From the NCBI GenBank assembly GCA_025362915.1, contig JANYEU010000028.1, positions 1 through 17,336 of the forward strand: a stretch of DNA of 17,336 nt. The letters are read 5' to 3'. Position numbers and translations under genes: made by a program. Origin of the DNA: Chitinophagaceae bacterium. Lineage in GTDB: Bacteria > Bacteroidota > Bacteroidia > Chitinophagales > Chitinophagaceae. The notes under the pieces were generated by a model. That model saw nothing but the letters and a program-made list of their open reading frames with translations, searched no databases and was not told the DNA's origin. How positions within the stretch are numbered: position 1 is the first letter of the stretch; each line of letters opens with the position of its first letter. This document shows positions 7,765-15,592 of this stretch, piece after piece.

Positions 7765-10191
7765 CTATCCCCTCTTGCTTGGCATTATAGCCTTTGGTTC
7801 AGGCTTAGTCTTGTTAGGCAATATTCCCGCAGGCTTATCTGCCGGAGTCTTCGGTCTGTTGTTGACTGGTTTTTCGTTTCCATCAACACCAGATACTGTA
7901 GAATCATCAGATTCAGGACGAAGACCAGAAACAGGCTTTATTCCTTTTGGTATTTCTCCGCCATAATCCTGCGATGTACCGTTGCCCATATCCTCCCCTT
8001 CCGCACCCAAAGTAGGTTTGATACCATGTATATCATCAAAATGAATATCATCCTTCAATACTTCTGGCTTCACAAAACTTGCATTAGGGTCTATACCCAC
8101 TATGTTCGGATCATTTTGTACCTTCTGATAAAAATAAGCCCAAATTGGCATGGCGGCCTGCGAACCCTGACCTAAATTAGTATTCTTTATCCGTATAAAT
8201 CGATCATCATTGCCCACCCAAGCACCACAAAGCAATTGTGGTGTATAACCCATAAACCACGCATCGCTATTATCATTGGTAGTACCCGTTTTTCCTGCAA
8301 TCTCGCCCTTTATGTCATAGTTTGCAATGCTCCTACCCGTACCAAATTGCATTACACCTTGCATCATCTTGATAACAGAATAAGCAGTAACATCGCTAAT
8401 CACCTCTTTTCTTTGTGGCAAGAAACTTTGGATTGTATTACCATTTTTATCCTCAATCCTTGAGATGAATATTGGTTTCACGTTAAAACCCCTGCCTGGA
8501 AACATACTATATGCCTGCATCATCTCGAATAATGAAATCTCGCAGGCCCCCAAAGCAATGGATGGATTAGGATCAATCTTGGTTTGCAAACCACATTTGT
8601 TATTCAAGAAATCTACAAACCGTTTGGCAGAGTTATTACCCACATTGTCTAAACTCTTCATAATGTAGGCCGTAGCACAGTTTTTAGACTTTGCCAACGC
8701 TTCCGCCATCGGCATAGATGCACCACTACAAGACTTTGGTGTTGCTGGCACCATACCGTAACCACCAAAGTTTTGCTGTTGGTCGTACACCGTTGTATTG
8801 GGTGTAAAGCCAGCTTCTTCAATAGCCAAACTATACAACAGTGGCTTCATGGTAGAACCTACTTGACGCTTGGTATTGAAATTTACGTGATCATATTTAA
8901 AGGTCTTAAAATCAATTCCTCCTACCCAAGCCCTCACTTCTCCACTGGCAGCATCCATTGCCATAAAGCCACTTTCCATCAATTGTCTGTGGTATTTTAT
9001 AGAGTCCATCGGTGTCATGATGGTATCTGTAGAACGTTTGCTATTCCAAGCAAATACCTTCATCTTCACTGGCGTATAGAATGTTTTTTCCACTTCGGCT
9101 TCCTTCATTCCTTTGTTCAAGAGATTCTTCCAGCGGTCACTTTGCCTCATACCTGCCTTCAATACATTATCGTATCCATTCCAAACAGTACCATCCTTTA
9201 TGTACGATTGTGCATTCATTATCTGCTGCATATAGCTCATGTGCTTAGCAACTGCCTCTTCTGCATACAACTGCATACGTGGATTGATGGTGGTATAAAT
9301 CTTCAATCCATCCTTGTATAAATCGTAATAATCGCCATTGCTTTTCTTGTGTTCCTTGCACCATTTCTTCATTTCCTCACCCAATATCATCCTGAAATAA
9401 GGACCAAGACCAGTGGTTTCATCTAGTTTTTTATAATTTAATTCTATTGGTTTAAGCTTAAGTTCGTTGGCTTCTGCTTCTTTCAAGAAATCATTTCTCA
9501 CCATTTGGTCAAGCACCACATTCCTTCTATCCAATGCCTTTTTGGGATTAACCCTAGGATTGTATAAATTAGAACCTTTCAGCATTCCAATCAATACTGC
9601 TGCTTCCTCTACTGTCAACCTATCGGGTTCTTTCTGAAAGAATGTTTTGGAGGCATTCCTGATACCATACACATTATCGCCAAAAGGAACGGTATTCAAG
9701 TAAAGGGTGATGATTTCATCCTTGGTAAAATTCTGCTCCAGTTTAATAGCAATAATTCCTTCCTTCAGCTTTTGTAATGAACGTATTACCTTATTGCGTT
9801 TATAGCTGGTAAACAGATTCTTGGCCGTCTGCATGGTGATGGTACTTGCCCCACCTTGCCTGCCCAAAAAAGCAAATGCCCGCATTAACGAGCGACCATC
9901 AATACCACTGTGTTCATAAAAACGTTCATCTTCTGTTGCCACAAGGGCTTTGATAACATATTGACTGATATCTTTATATTCTACATTAATTCTGTCTTCG
10001 AGGTAAAACTTGCCCATCAGTGTACCATCCTGTGCATATACCTGCGTAGATTGTTTTGCGGATGGATTTTGCAATTCAGCAATGGATGGCATCTCTCCCA
10101 ATAGCCCAAAATTGGCCATCAAGATAATTATTATCAGTAACCCTACCATCCCGAAGAAAATACGCCAAAATATCTTTACCGATCGTCTCAT
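7765..10191 (-). CDS. Class A penicillin-binding protein (PBP1A-like transglycosylase/transpeptidase)
   Basis: An 808-residue bifunctional peptidoglycan synthase: it polymerises lipid II and crosslinks the stem peptides on the periplasmic face of the inner membrane. One membrane anchor spans about residues 8-28. The GT51 domain (about 50-230) has the catalytic ATEDERFYEH (E87) and GGASTITMQTAKNLF (113-127). The transpeptidase domain has all three penicillin-binding motifs: S446-T-M-K449 (nucleophile S446), S502-K-N504, and K634-T-G-T637. The tail after about residue 725 is rich in Pro, Lys, Asp and Gly and probably disordered. It lies 22 bp downstream of the PorW/SprE-like gene on the same strand and is probably co-transcribed with it. 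All catalytic motifs are intact. Confidence 0.95.
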   Translation of the reverse strand: MRRSVKIFWRIFFGMVGLLIIIILMANFGLLGEMPSIAELQNPSAKQSTQVYAQDGTLMGKFYLEDRINVEYKDISQYVIKALVATEDERFYEHSGIDGRSLMRAFAFLGRQGGASTITMQTAKNLFTSYKRNKVIRSLQKLKEGIIAIKLEQNFTKDEIITLYLNTVPFGDNVYGIRNASKTFFQKEPDRLTVEEAAVLIGMLKGSNLYNPRVNPKKALDRRNVVLDQMVRNDFLKEAEANELKLKPIELNYKKLDETTGLGPYFRMILGEEMKKWCKEHKKSNGDYYDLYKDGLKIYTTINPRMQLYAEEAVAKHMSYMQQIMNAQSYIKDGTVWNGYDNVLKAGMRQSDRWKNLLNKGMKEAEVEKTFYTPVKMKVFAWNSKRSTDTIMTPMDSIKYHRQLMESGFMAMDAASGEVRAWVGGIDFKTFKYDHVNFNTKRQVGSTMKPLLYSLAIEEAGFTPNTTVYDQQQNFGGYGMVPATPKSCSGASMPMAEALAKSKNCATAYIMKSLDNVGNNSAKRFVDFLNNKCGLQTKIDPNPSIALGACEISLFEMMQAYSMFPGRGFNVKPIFISRIEDKNGNTIQSFLPQRKEVISDVTAYSVIKMMQGVMQFGTGRSIANYDIKGEIAGKTGTTNDNSDAWFMGYTPQLLCGAWVGNDDRFIRIKNTNLGQGSQAAMPIWAYFYQKVQNDPNIVGIDPNASFVKPEVLKDDIHFDDIHGIKPTLGAEGEDMGNGTSQDYGGEIPKGIKPVSGLRPESDDSTVSGVDGNEKPVNNRPKTPADKPAGILPNKTKPEPKAIMPSKRG

Positions 10192-10213
10192 ACTATTTTT
10201 GTCTTTGTATTAC

Positions 10214-13200
10214 TTAAAACTTATTAGGTAACGCTTTCTTTAAAAATTTATTGTATCCATCCACATTCTTATTGTCTTGCAACAACAATAAATTGCGTTC
10301 GCTGATGATACTATACCTATAAACCGACTTAGGTAACCATGGAATGATTGTTTTAGCTACATACGGTTTTATCTTATTTATATAATCTATTGCCCCCTTC
10401 GCATTCATAAATGGTCCAAAATAAATGAACGAATACCTGTCATCAATCTTGTTAGAAGCAATTTCTATGTCATCGTTAAAGCTTGAAGAATTGAATTTAT
10501 TGAATGAAGCCGCAGCGGTATATATAAACGTCTTCATAACATCATCCAACTGTATCGTGGCATAATGCGGTGCATTCGGATCGAAGATGAATGATGTATC
10601 CGCACTATTAGGATTCAATCTTCTCAATGAATCTGCCATCCTTGCTTTCCTTATTGCATCATACATCCTAATCTTGTTCAGTGAATCGGCAATATGTTTC
10701 TTCAATGATGGATCTACCATGCTTAACCTGTTCAATGAATCTGCTATATGTTTCTTCCGTAAGGCATCAGCCAAGCTTGCATTCCGTAAAGAATCCTCGA
10801 AGCGCTTTTTACGCAAACCATCTGCCAAACTTGCGTTTGTGATAGAATCTGCTGTATGTTGTTTTCGTAATGCCTCTGCAAGCTTCGCATTCTTGAGCAA
10901 ATCTGCAATGTGTTGTTTGCGAAGTGCATCCGACATACTTGCATTCTTCAAAGAATCGGCAATATGTTGCTTACGTAATGATGCAGCAAAGTTTGCCTTA
11001 CTTACAGAATCCACACGGCGCGCATGAATGATAGAATCAGCAATAAATATCTTTTTCAATGAATCTGCGATATGAATCATCCTTAAAGAATCGTAGTTGA
11101 TATGTGATAGGCTATCTTGCAATCTTCTGGCTGCAATAATAGCTGCCAAGCTATCTGCCCTACGCATTCCCCTCTGGCGCAAATAGTCAATCATCCTGTT
11201 TGCCTTATCCACCATTTGTGGGTCAGGTTTCATCTTCACTAGGGTTTCCAATTTATCTATTGCCTTATAATCGTCCTGTTGGTCTATATAGTAAACAGAT
11301 TCTATCAGCAACAACTGCGGTGTCCAATGTGATTTGCCATACTTTTTATCTGCCGCAGTCTTCGCAGCCCTTGCTTCAATATATTTGGCATCCACAAATT
11401 GGTCATATATTTTCTGGTAAACCTGTGTGGTATCATCCGCCACCACATCTTTCCGATGTTCGTTCAATAAATTAGTAGCAAATTCTCCATTAGGATATTT
11501 ATGTTTCAGGTAATCGGCAATGGAATCTGACCTGCGCTGCAAGCCTAATTGGTCGTAACAATATACCAGGTTATAGTTTGCCTGCTCCACCTTTTTATGC
11601 TTGGGAAAGCGTGCTATAAAGGGTTCATAACTATCAATGGCAGATTGATATTCCCTTAGGTTATTCTGAAAGACAACCCCGTTACCAAACAATGCCTTTG
11701 CTATCAAACTATCAGATTTATCCTTTTGTTCGGGCAATAACGGTAGGTTGCGCATCAAGCCTTCATACGTCAATTCCAGTTTGGCCGTATCTGCACTTAC
11801 ATCGGGCTTTGCTGGTGCATCCACAGGGTCAACATCATTCCCTAAAGCCATATTCATATCTCCAGGTCCTGCATCTGGGTCTTGTGCAGGCGTTGCTTTA
11901 GGTTTTGTTTTGCCGCTGGTTGGCTGCGATTGTTGTCCGGGTTTTGCGACTGTTGCAATGGCATCTTGTCGCTGCCAGTTATCCGCATTAGGTCTGCTTC
12001 CCCATTTAGATTTAAACTCCCTGCTACCCTGCAACACCATAGTGGGATTATTAAAATAAAAATCTCCTTTGGCAGTATTATCAAACAAGATTGCAGAAAC
12101 AACAGTGATGGGTGCATTATCGCTACCATAATCTACCACATCCTCTTCCTTTACCCCTTCTTCCTTCCGTAACTTTCTTAATATCTTTTTGATTAATGCT
12201 TTCTGGTCGTCCTCGTTCATGTTAGCCACCCGTTGCAGACTATCTTGCTTTTCTATGATGGCGAGGTTTTCTGTAATTATCTTCAGCGATGGCTTACGTT
12301 CATCCACCTTTATCTTTTCTTCATCTGTCAAGCCTGCGGTTGCATCAATGCTGTCATAAAAATTATAGGATAGCTTGTATTCCTTACTATCAAAATAGGT
12401 ATCTGCCAACAGCAGGAAGGTCTTTTGTTTTTGTGTCGGATTATCGGTATTGTATCTTAAACTTCTTTTTAAAGCCTTAAGTGCTCCGGGTTTGTTATTG
12501 TTCTGCAATTCCAACACACCTGCCACATGATAGATAACATCGCGGTAAGCGGCAAACTTATCCCTCTTACCCAAGTGATACAGCTCTGAAATGTTATCCT
12601 GTAGCGTATATCCCTTGCTTTCGGAGTGCAGTGTCACCAAGTTCAACCGTGCAAAGATTTCCATTAATGGATCGGTGGTTGTCTTGATACTCTTTTGGTA
12701 ATAATAGGCAGCAAGCATGTCATTATGCTTGCTACGTTGAAGCATCTGTCCTATCAAAAACTCCCAACGTGCCCTTTCCAGTGGTCCATCCGCGCCATCC
12801 AATGCCTTTTCTAAATGATAGGCAGCACTATCCCATTGTTGACTCTTATAATAGGAATAAGCAATCATTTCATGCAATGGCAAATCCAGCCTTTTGGGGA
12901 ACAATACATCACTTCTTAAAAGGGCAATCAACGCATCAGCCCTTGCAATCTGGTTACGCTCCAAGTAGGTGCGCACCTGCCACAAAAAGCTTTCGTTGCG
13001 GCTTGGCGGCTTGCTCAGTACATATTGTATCCTTTTCTTTTTCTCGGTGGTAGATATACTGAATATGCCTTTATCGTTGCTGATGTTACTCCCTATCGGT
13101 ATATCGTACCCATCATCCTTGGGAGCCCAGGCATAGTTTACATACTGAAACACATAGCCAGCGGAATCGAAGTTCTTCTTCAGCAAAAAAGCCCTGCCCA

Positions 13201-13627
13201 TCAGTATATACATATTATCTATCCAATCGTTCCGAAGGTCATGCAGCAAAACTGCCGCTGTTACCTTATACATCAGCGAATCTATCTGCGTGGTTTCCTT
13301 TGCGGTATTGTCAAAACTGTAGTTGTAAAAAGAGAGTAGCTGTGTGTAATCGTCCTTGTTCAGTTCTTTGGCACGATCTATTATTTCGTTCAGCTTGTTA
13401 TTGGTATTGAAGAAGTAGTTGTAATGGGTAAACATGTTCTGAAAGAAATGCTTTGCACCAGAGAAACCCGTCTCGCCCGACTTTTCAGAAACCAGCGTCC
13501 TGTTAACGTATTGAGGAGGTTTCTTTCCGTATAAATCAACGGTGGAGTATGGTTGCGCAGCCACCATTGCCATATCAGCACATAGGCATGCTAGTATTAA
13601 TACAAAAAAACGGGCGCATTTTATCAT
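10214..13627 (-). CDS. Large TPR protein resembling T9SS/gliding protein PorW/SprE
   Basis: Starting at the ATG at 13625-13627 gives 1137 residues. A GAGGTA ribosome site lies 3 nt before it; an ATG nine codons upstream falls inside the promoter box and is rejected. The N-terminus is an export signal (FFVLILACLCADMAMVAA); ILAC may be a lipobox, so lipoprotein status is uncertain. The early segment HYNYFFNTNNKLNEII and the C-terminal domain (FIYFGPFMNAKGAIDYI, then YRYSIISERNLLLL, ending PNKF) are what I associate with PorW/SprE, needed for type IX secretion and gliding. TPR-like helix pairs fill about 140-470 and 620-800, separated by a Gln/Pro/Asp-rich linker (about 545-610). Residues 884-1003 are an 18-residue repeat. 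It is the first gene of an operon with the PBP1A-like gene. Assignment rests on recalled resemblance. Confidence 0.75.
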   Translation of the reverse strand: MIKCARFFVLILACLCADMAMVAAQPYSTVDLYGKKPPQYVNRTLVSEKSGETGFSGAKHFFQNMFTHYNYFFNTNNKLNEIIDRAKELNKDDYTQLLSFYNYSFDNTAKETTQIDSLMYKVTAAVLLHDLRNDWIDNMYILMGRAFLLKKNFDSAGYVFQYVNYAWAPKDDGYDIPIGSNISNDKGIFSISTTEKKKRIQYVLSKPPSRNESFLWQVRTYLERNQIARADALIALLRSDVLFPKRLDLPLHEMIAYSYYKSQQWDSAAYHLEKALDGADGPLERARWEFLIGQMLQRSKHNDMLAAYYYQKSIKTTTDPLMEIFARLNLVTLHSESKGYTLQDNISELYHLGKRDKFAAYRDVIYHVAGVLELQNNNKPGALKALKRSLRYNTDNPTQKQKTFLLLADTYFDSKEYKLSYNFYDSIDATAGLTDEEKIKVDERKPSLKIITENLAIIEKQDSLQRVANMNEDDQKALIKKILRKLRKEEGVKEEDVVDYGSDNAPITVVSAILFDNTAKGDFYFNNPTMVLQGSREFKSKWGSRPNADNWQRQDAIATVAKPGQQSQPTSGKTKPKATPAQDPDAGPGDMNMALGNDVDPVDAPAKPDVSADTAKLELTYEGLMRNLPLLPEQKDKSDSLIAKALFGNGVVFQNNLREYQSAIDSYEPFIARFPKHKKVEQANYNLVYCYDQLGLQRRSDSIADYLKHKYPNGEFATNLLNEHRKDVVADDTTQVYQKIYDQFVDAKYIEARAAKTAADKKYGKSHWTPQLLLIESVYYIDQQDDYKAIDKLETLVKMKPDPQMVDKANRMIDYLRQRGMRRADSLAAIIAARRLQDSLSHINYDSLRMIHIADSLKKIFIADSIIHARRVDSVSKANFAASLRKQHIADSLKNASMSDALRKQHIADLLKNAKLAEALRKQHTADSITNASLADGLRKKRFEDSLRNASLADALRKKHIADSLNRLSMVDPSLKKHIADSLNKIRMYDAIRKARMADSLRRLNPNSADTSFIFDPNAPHYATIQLDDVMKTFIYTAAASFNKFNSSSFNDDIEIASNKIDDRYSFIYFGPFMNAKGAIDYINKIKPYVAKTIIPWLPKSVYRYSIISERNLLLLQDNKNVDGYNKFLKKALPNKF
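10619..10978 (-). repeat. Seven-unit 18-residue (54-bp) repeat inside the PorW/SprE-like gene
   Basis: Encoded units follow the pattern LRKxHIADSLKNASLADA: six full 18-residue units and a partial seventh (IRKARMADSLRR), in unbroken 54-bp register. More diverged ADSL-containing segments precede it from about position 11170. The units are highly charged and helix-forming, suggesting an extended helical rod between the TPR part and the C-terminal domain. Such arrays can change copy number by slippage. Confidence 0.9.
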
Positions 13628-13630
13628 TGT

Positions 13631-13655
13631 TACCTCTATAGAGTCCACAAACATA
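13631..13655 (-). promoter_or_regulatory. Promoter -7 box and ribosome site of the PorW/SprE-like gene
   Basis: On the minus strand TATGTTTG (13648-13655) is a perfect TAnnTTTG. It is followed by a short leader and GAGGTA (13631-13636) directly before the ATG at 13627. The box overlaps an upstream in-frame ATG, which rules that codon out as the start. Confidence 0.65.
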
Positions 13656-13812
13656 AATTATTTAACTACAAGACAGTATAATAAAATATTAAACCTTTCA
13701 CAATCAGTGGAATTATAAGCTTACGCAATGCAGTCTTTTTTGTTTGTTGGGCTTGAGGGTGAAGAGTTTAGTGAGATACGAACAGAAGCAAAAGGCTAGT
13801 TGGAAACCATTA

Positions 13813-14570
13813 CTATCGGATGTTTATTTTAGTTTTAGGCGAAGGATTACTAATAGAACCGTGTTCAGGAAAGTTTTCATTTTTCAAATAAGCTACTATC
13901 TCATCTTTTGCTTTTTGTTTTGCAGAGTCGGTAAAAGTAATTTTATTCAAGCAGTCGAGTGCAGTAACTGGACGAATATCATAATCAGTATTAAAACCCC
14001 TGTAACACAAAGGATTGGGAATTGACAAGTGTTTATCAACTATTAGGTCCTTTGCGACAAGGACATTATCGCCTCACTCAAACATAAATACGGAATACCA
14101 TACAGGATATTTGTAGCAAGAATCCATAAAACACCTCTGCGTAGTATTACGATATAAATCCGCCACATATTTTAATAATAGTTTTGTACAATCTAAATTA
14201 TCAACAGCAAACCCTAATGGCAAACCTACTTGAAATGGAATCGTGTCCCGATTTCTAAACCCTTTATATTCCGAGTTGGGGTCAGTTCCATATTTCAAAA
14301 GTAACTCAAGCATTTCTAATCTGTGTTGCGCTTGACCTAGAAGTGTCGCACCAAATTCAGAAATAGTATCTTTATAATTTACATCTAAATGCTTCTCATG
14401 TATCAATTCCCTTATTTCAGCAGTATCTTCATCTCTTACCGCTTTTGCAAGCGACCAAACTGAAGTATTTTAAACATATCAAATTTCATCCCCGGATATA
14501 CAAATTGATTGCAAGAGGTAATTGTAAAGGTTATAACTAGACCAGTTAATATTATTATTCTTAGTTTCAT
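13813..14570 (-). pseudogene. Broken ankyrin-repeat lipoprotein gene
   Basis: The ATG at 14570 opens a lipoprotein signal (MKLRIIILTG, then TFTITSC with a lipobox cysteine at residue 20). This frame ends at a TAA after FGRLQKR. Adding one base to the A4 run (T4 at 14468-14471 on the plus strand) joins it to a second frame, SVWSLAKAVRDEDTAEIREL. That frame carries two ankyrin-like repeats (ATLLGQAQ...LELLLKYGTDPN and LPLGFAVDN...TKLLLKYVAD). It then hits an in-frame TGA at 14074-14076, after which the same frame stays open to 13813. So there is one single-base deletion and one nonsense codon. It was probably a periplasmic or outer-membrane ankyrin lipoprotein; such proteins can be immunity partners of toxins, but nothing here proves that. 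It keeps a perfect promoter box. Confidence 0.85.
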
Positions 14571-14574
14571 AAAG

Positions 14575-14582
14575 CAAATCTA
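14575..14582 (-). promoter_or_regulatory. -7 promoter element 4 nt from the ankyrin pseudogene start
   Basis: On the minus strand this reads TAGATTTG, then CTTT and the ATG. It has the same TAnnTTTG-4 nt-ATG layout as mtaB and the small membrane protein gene. Confidence 0.5.
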
Positions 14583-14584
14583 TT

Positions 14585-14726
14585 TCAGTTTTTTAATAAT
14601 ATCCATTCTCCATTATTATCTCTTCCATACCAACAGCAATTAATAAGAGGGTACTTGTCTCCTTACAAATATACAGTCTCCCCAATTACTTATGAAAGCA
14701 TCAAACGCTTTTATATACTTAACAAA
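14585..14726 (-). pseudogene. C-terminal remnant of an unidentified gene
   Basis: On the minus strand the frame reads FVKYIKAFDAFISNWGDC and then IFVRRQVP. Removing one C from the CCC run restores the reading to LINCCWYGRDNNGEWILLKN and a TGA at 14585-14587. The restored text is protein-like (several Trp, Cys and Gly, balanced charge) and ends 14 nt before the ankyrin lipoprotein start, as an upstream operon partner would. The 69-codon open frame at 14719-14928 may be a further decayed part of the same gene. No family is recognised. Confidence 0.4.
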
Positions 14727-14729
14727 CTA

Positions 14730-15006
14730 GAACCTTAACTTTAAACACTTCATTAATAGCTATGTACGATTTATTTTTCCAGAAACTCAACGATAAAATC
14801 AGCTTCACTGCCGAATAGCAGGCAATTATCAGTGGGTATTTAACCATTAAGAAACTGTGTAAGAAATAATATTTATTGCAGGAAGGAGATGTATGCAAAA
14901 CACTAGCATTAATAAATTTAGTAACCAATCAATCCATGACGGGAGTCATGAACTAGCACCCCGATTTTCAAGCAGTGCTGCACTGAATGTATATTCATGG
15001 GCTAGA
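14730..15006. other. Gene-free stretch with two small hairpins
   Basis: No convincing gene is visible between the remnant and the left direct repeat. Two perfect small dyads occur: CATGAC GGGA GTCATG at 14935-14950 and CAGTG CTG CACTG at 14973-14985. Neither has a T-run, so they are not intrinsic terminators. They lie just outside the left direct repeat and may be part of the module boundary. Confidence 0.4.
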
Positions 15007-15109
15007 CGAGTTCCGTCAGCCGATAACTGAAGTTGATAATTGCAATATTGCTGATGTTTTACTCATAAGCCAAATTTATAACGTCCTGCCCGAACTGAAG
15101 TACAATAAA
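15007..15109 (+). repeat. Left 103-bp direct repeat flanking the ATPase/nuclease-like module
   Basis: Aligns without gaps to 16945-17047 at an offset of 1938 bp, with 92 of 103 positions identical by my count. It runs from CGAGTTCCGTCAGCCGATAA to GAACTGAAGTACAATAAA. Four of the 11 differences are clustered in CGTCCTGCC versus CGCAAAGCC. The plus frame is open across both copies, but most differences change amino acids, arguing against a conserved protein. It is noncoding or relict repeat DNA. Confidence 0.92.
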
Positions 15110-15160
15110 GAACAAATGATGAGGCAATATTCGTCAAGCCCCAATAATGCCAAACCTAAT

Positions 15161-15175
15161 GTTGGTGGCAGGGCT
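15161..15175 (+). repeat. Left half of a 15-bp inverted repeat around the two-gene module
   Basis: GTTGGTGGCAGGGCT here faces AGCCTTGCCACCAAC at 16902-16916, an inverted match at 14 of 15 positions. The pair encloses both genes and the promoter, lying just inside the direct repeats. It could be terminal inverted repeats of a small mobile module, although no transposase is encoded. Confidence 0.55.
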
Positions 15176-15185
15176 ATTCGCCTGG

Positions 15186-15590
15186 TTAGTAAGAGTCCTT
15201 GTATGGACTTGACTTAATAATTAACTTAGAATTGAATTTTAGTCGGAATTGTCTGTCATAATTTTGTATTTCAGTAGAAGTTAAAGGACTTCTAGTACAA
15301 ATTATATAACTTACTTTAGCTTGTTTTTGATAATTCGAGCTCAATAGTTTCATAGTTCTTTCAAGCTGTTTCATTGCGTGTAAAAGGTCTTGCCCTTTCA
15401 ATTCAATGTACATTTCTATGTCTTTAGCAATGTGCAAGTAGTCACACTTTATACCATTATCATTGATTTCACAACCATCGACAATAATCCTTGTGGAAGA
15501 AACTTGATCAATATTTTCTAAAGTCAAAGAACTTCGTTGCTCTTCAAATTTGAAAATTTTATTTTTAGAAGTTGTTCTGCAATTTTTCAT
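15186..15590 (-). CDS. Small PD-(D/E)XK-like putative nuclease, partner of the AAA ATPase
   Basis: A 134-residue protein of no family I can name. It alternates predicted strands and helices: RIIVDGC (34-40), KCDYLHIA (48-55), EMYIELKG (59-66), then a helix DLLHAMKQLERTM, KVSYIICTR (92-100) and KLIIKSS (122-128). D50, E63 and K65, with Q75 in the next helix, fit the D...ExK...Q layout of PD-(D/E)XK nucleases. The D-to-E spacing of 13 is the same as in the YraN protein of this window (D38, E51, K53). It has no signal or membrane segment. Its ATG begins 2 nt after the ATPase stop codon, so translation is probably coupled. A nuclease effector driven by the ATPase is my inference; an inactive scaffold fold is the main alternative. 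Confidence 0.7.
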   Translation of the reverse strand: MKNCRTTSKNKIFKFEEQRSSLTLENIDQVSSTRIIVDGCEINDNGIKCDYLHIAKDIEMYIELKGQDLLHAMKQLERTMKLLSSNYQKQAKVSYIICTRSPLTSTEIQNYDRQFRLKFNSKLIIKSSPYKDSY

Positions 15591-15592
15591 TC

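Noticed and set aside
7720..9321. Several long plus-strand frames opposite the PBP1A gene
   Set aside because: They are shadows of a gene whose catalytic motifs are all in place on the minus strand.
13628..13654. Upstream ATG at 13654 as start of the PorW/SprE-like protein
   Set aside because: This codon overlaps the TATGTTTG promoter box, and the next ATG has a good ribosome site followed directly by the signal peptide.
14719..14928. 69-codon minus-strand frame as an intact gene
   Set aside because: No recognisable features, odd composition and no promoter box; at best part of the decayed gene upstream of the ankyrin pseudogene.
15050..15185. Canonical integron attC site
   Set aside because: Only the 3' edge (CGTTATA preceded by GGGCAGGA on the minus strand) looks right; I could not find a proper RYYYAAC half with matched spacing.
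14987..15217. 76-codon plus-strand frame as a gene
   Set aside because: It covers the left direct repeat; the second copy differs mainly at amino-acid-changing positions, has no matching start, and the frame runs into the 3' end of the small nuclease-like gene.
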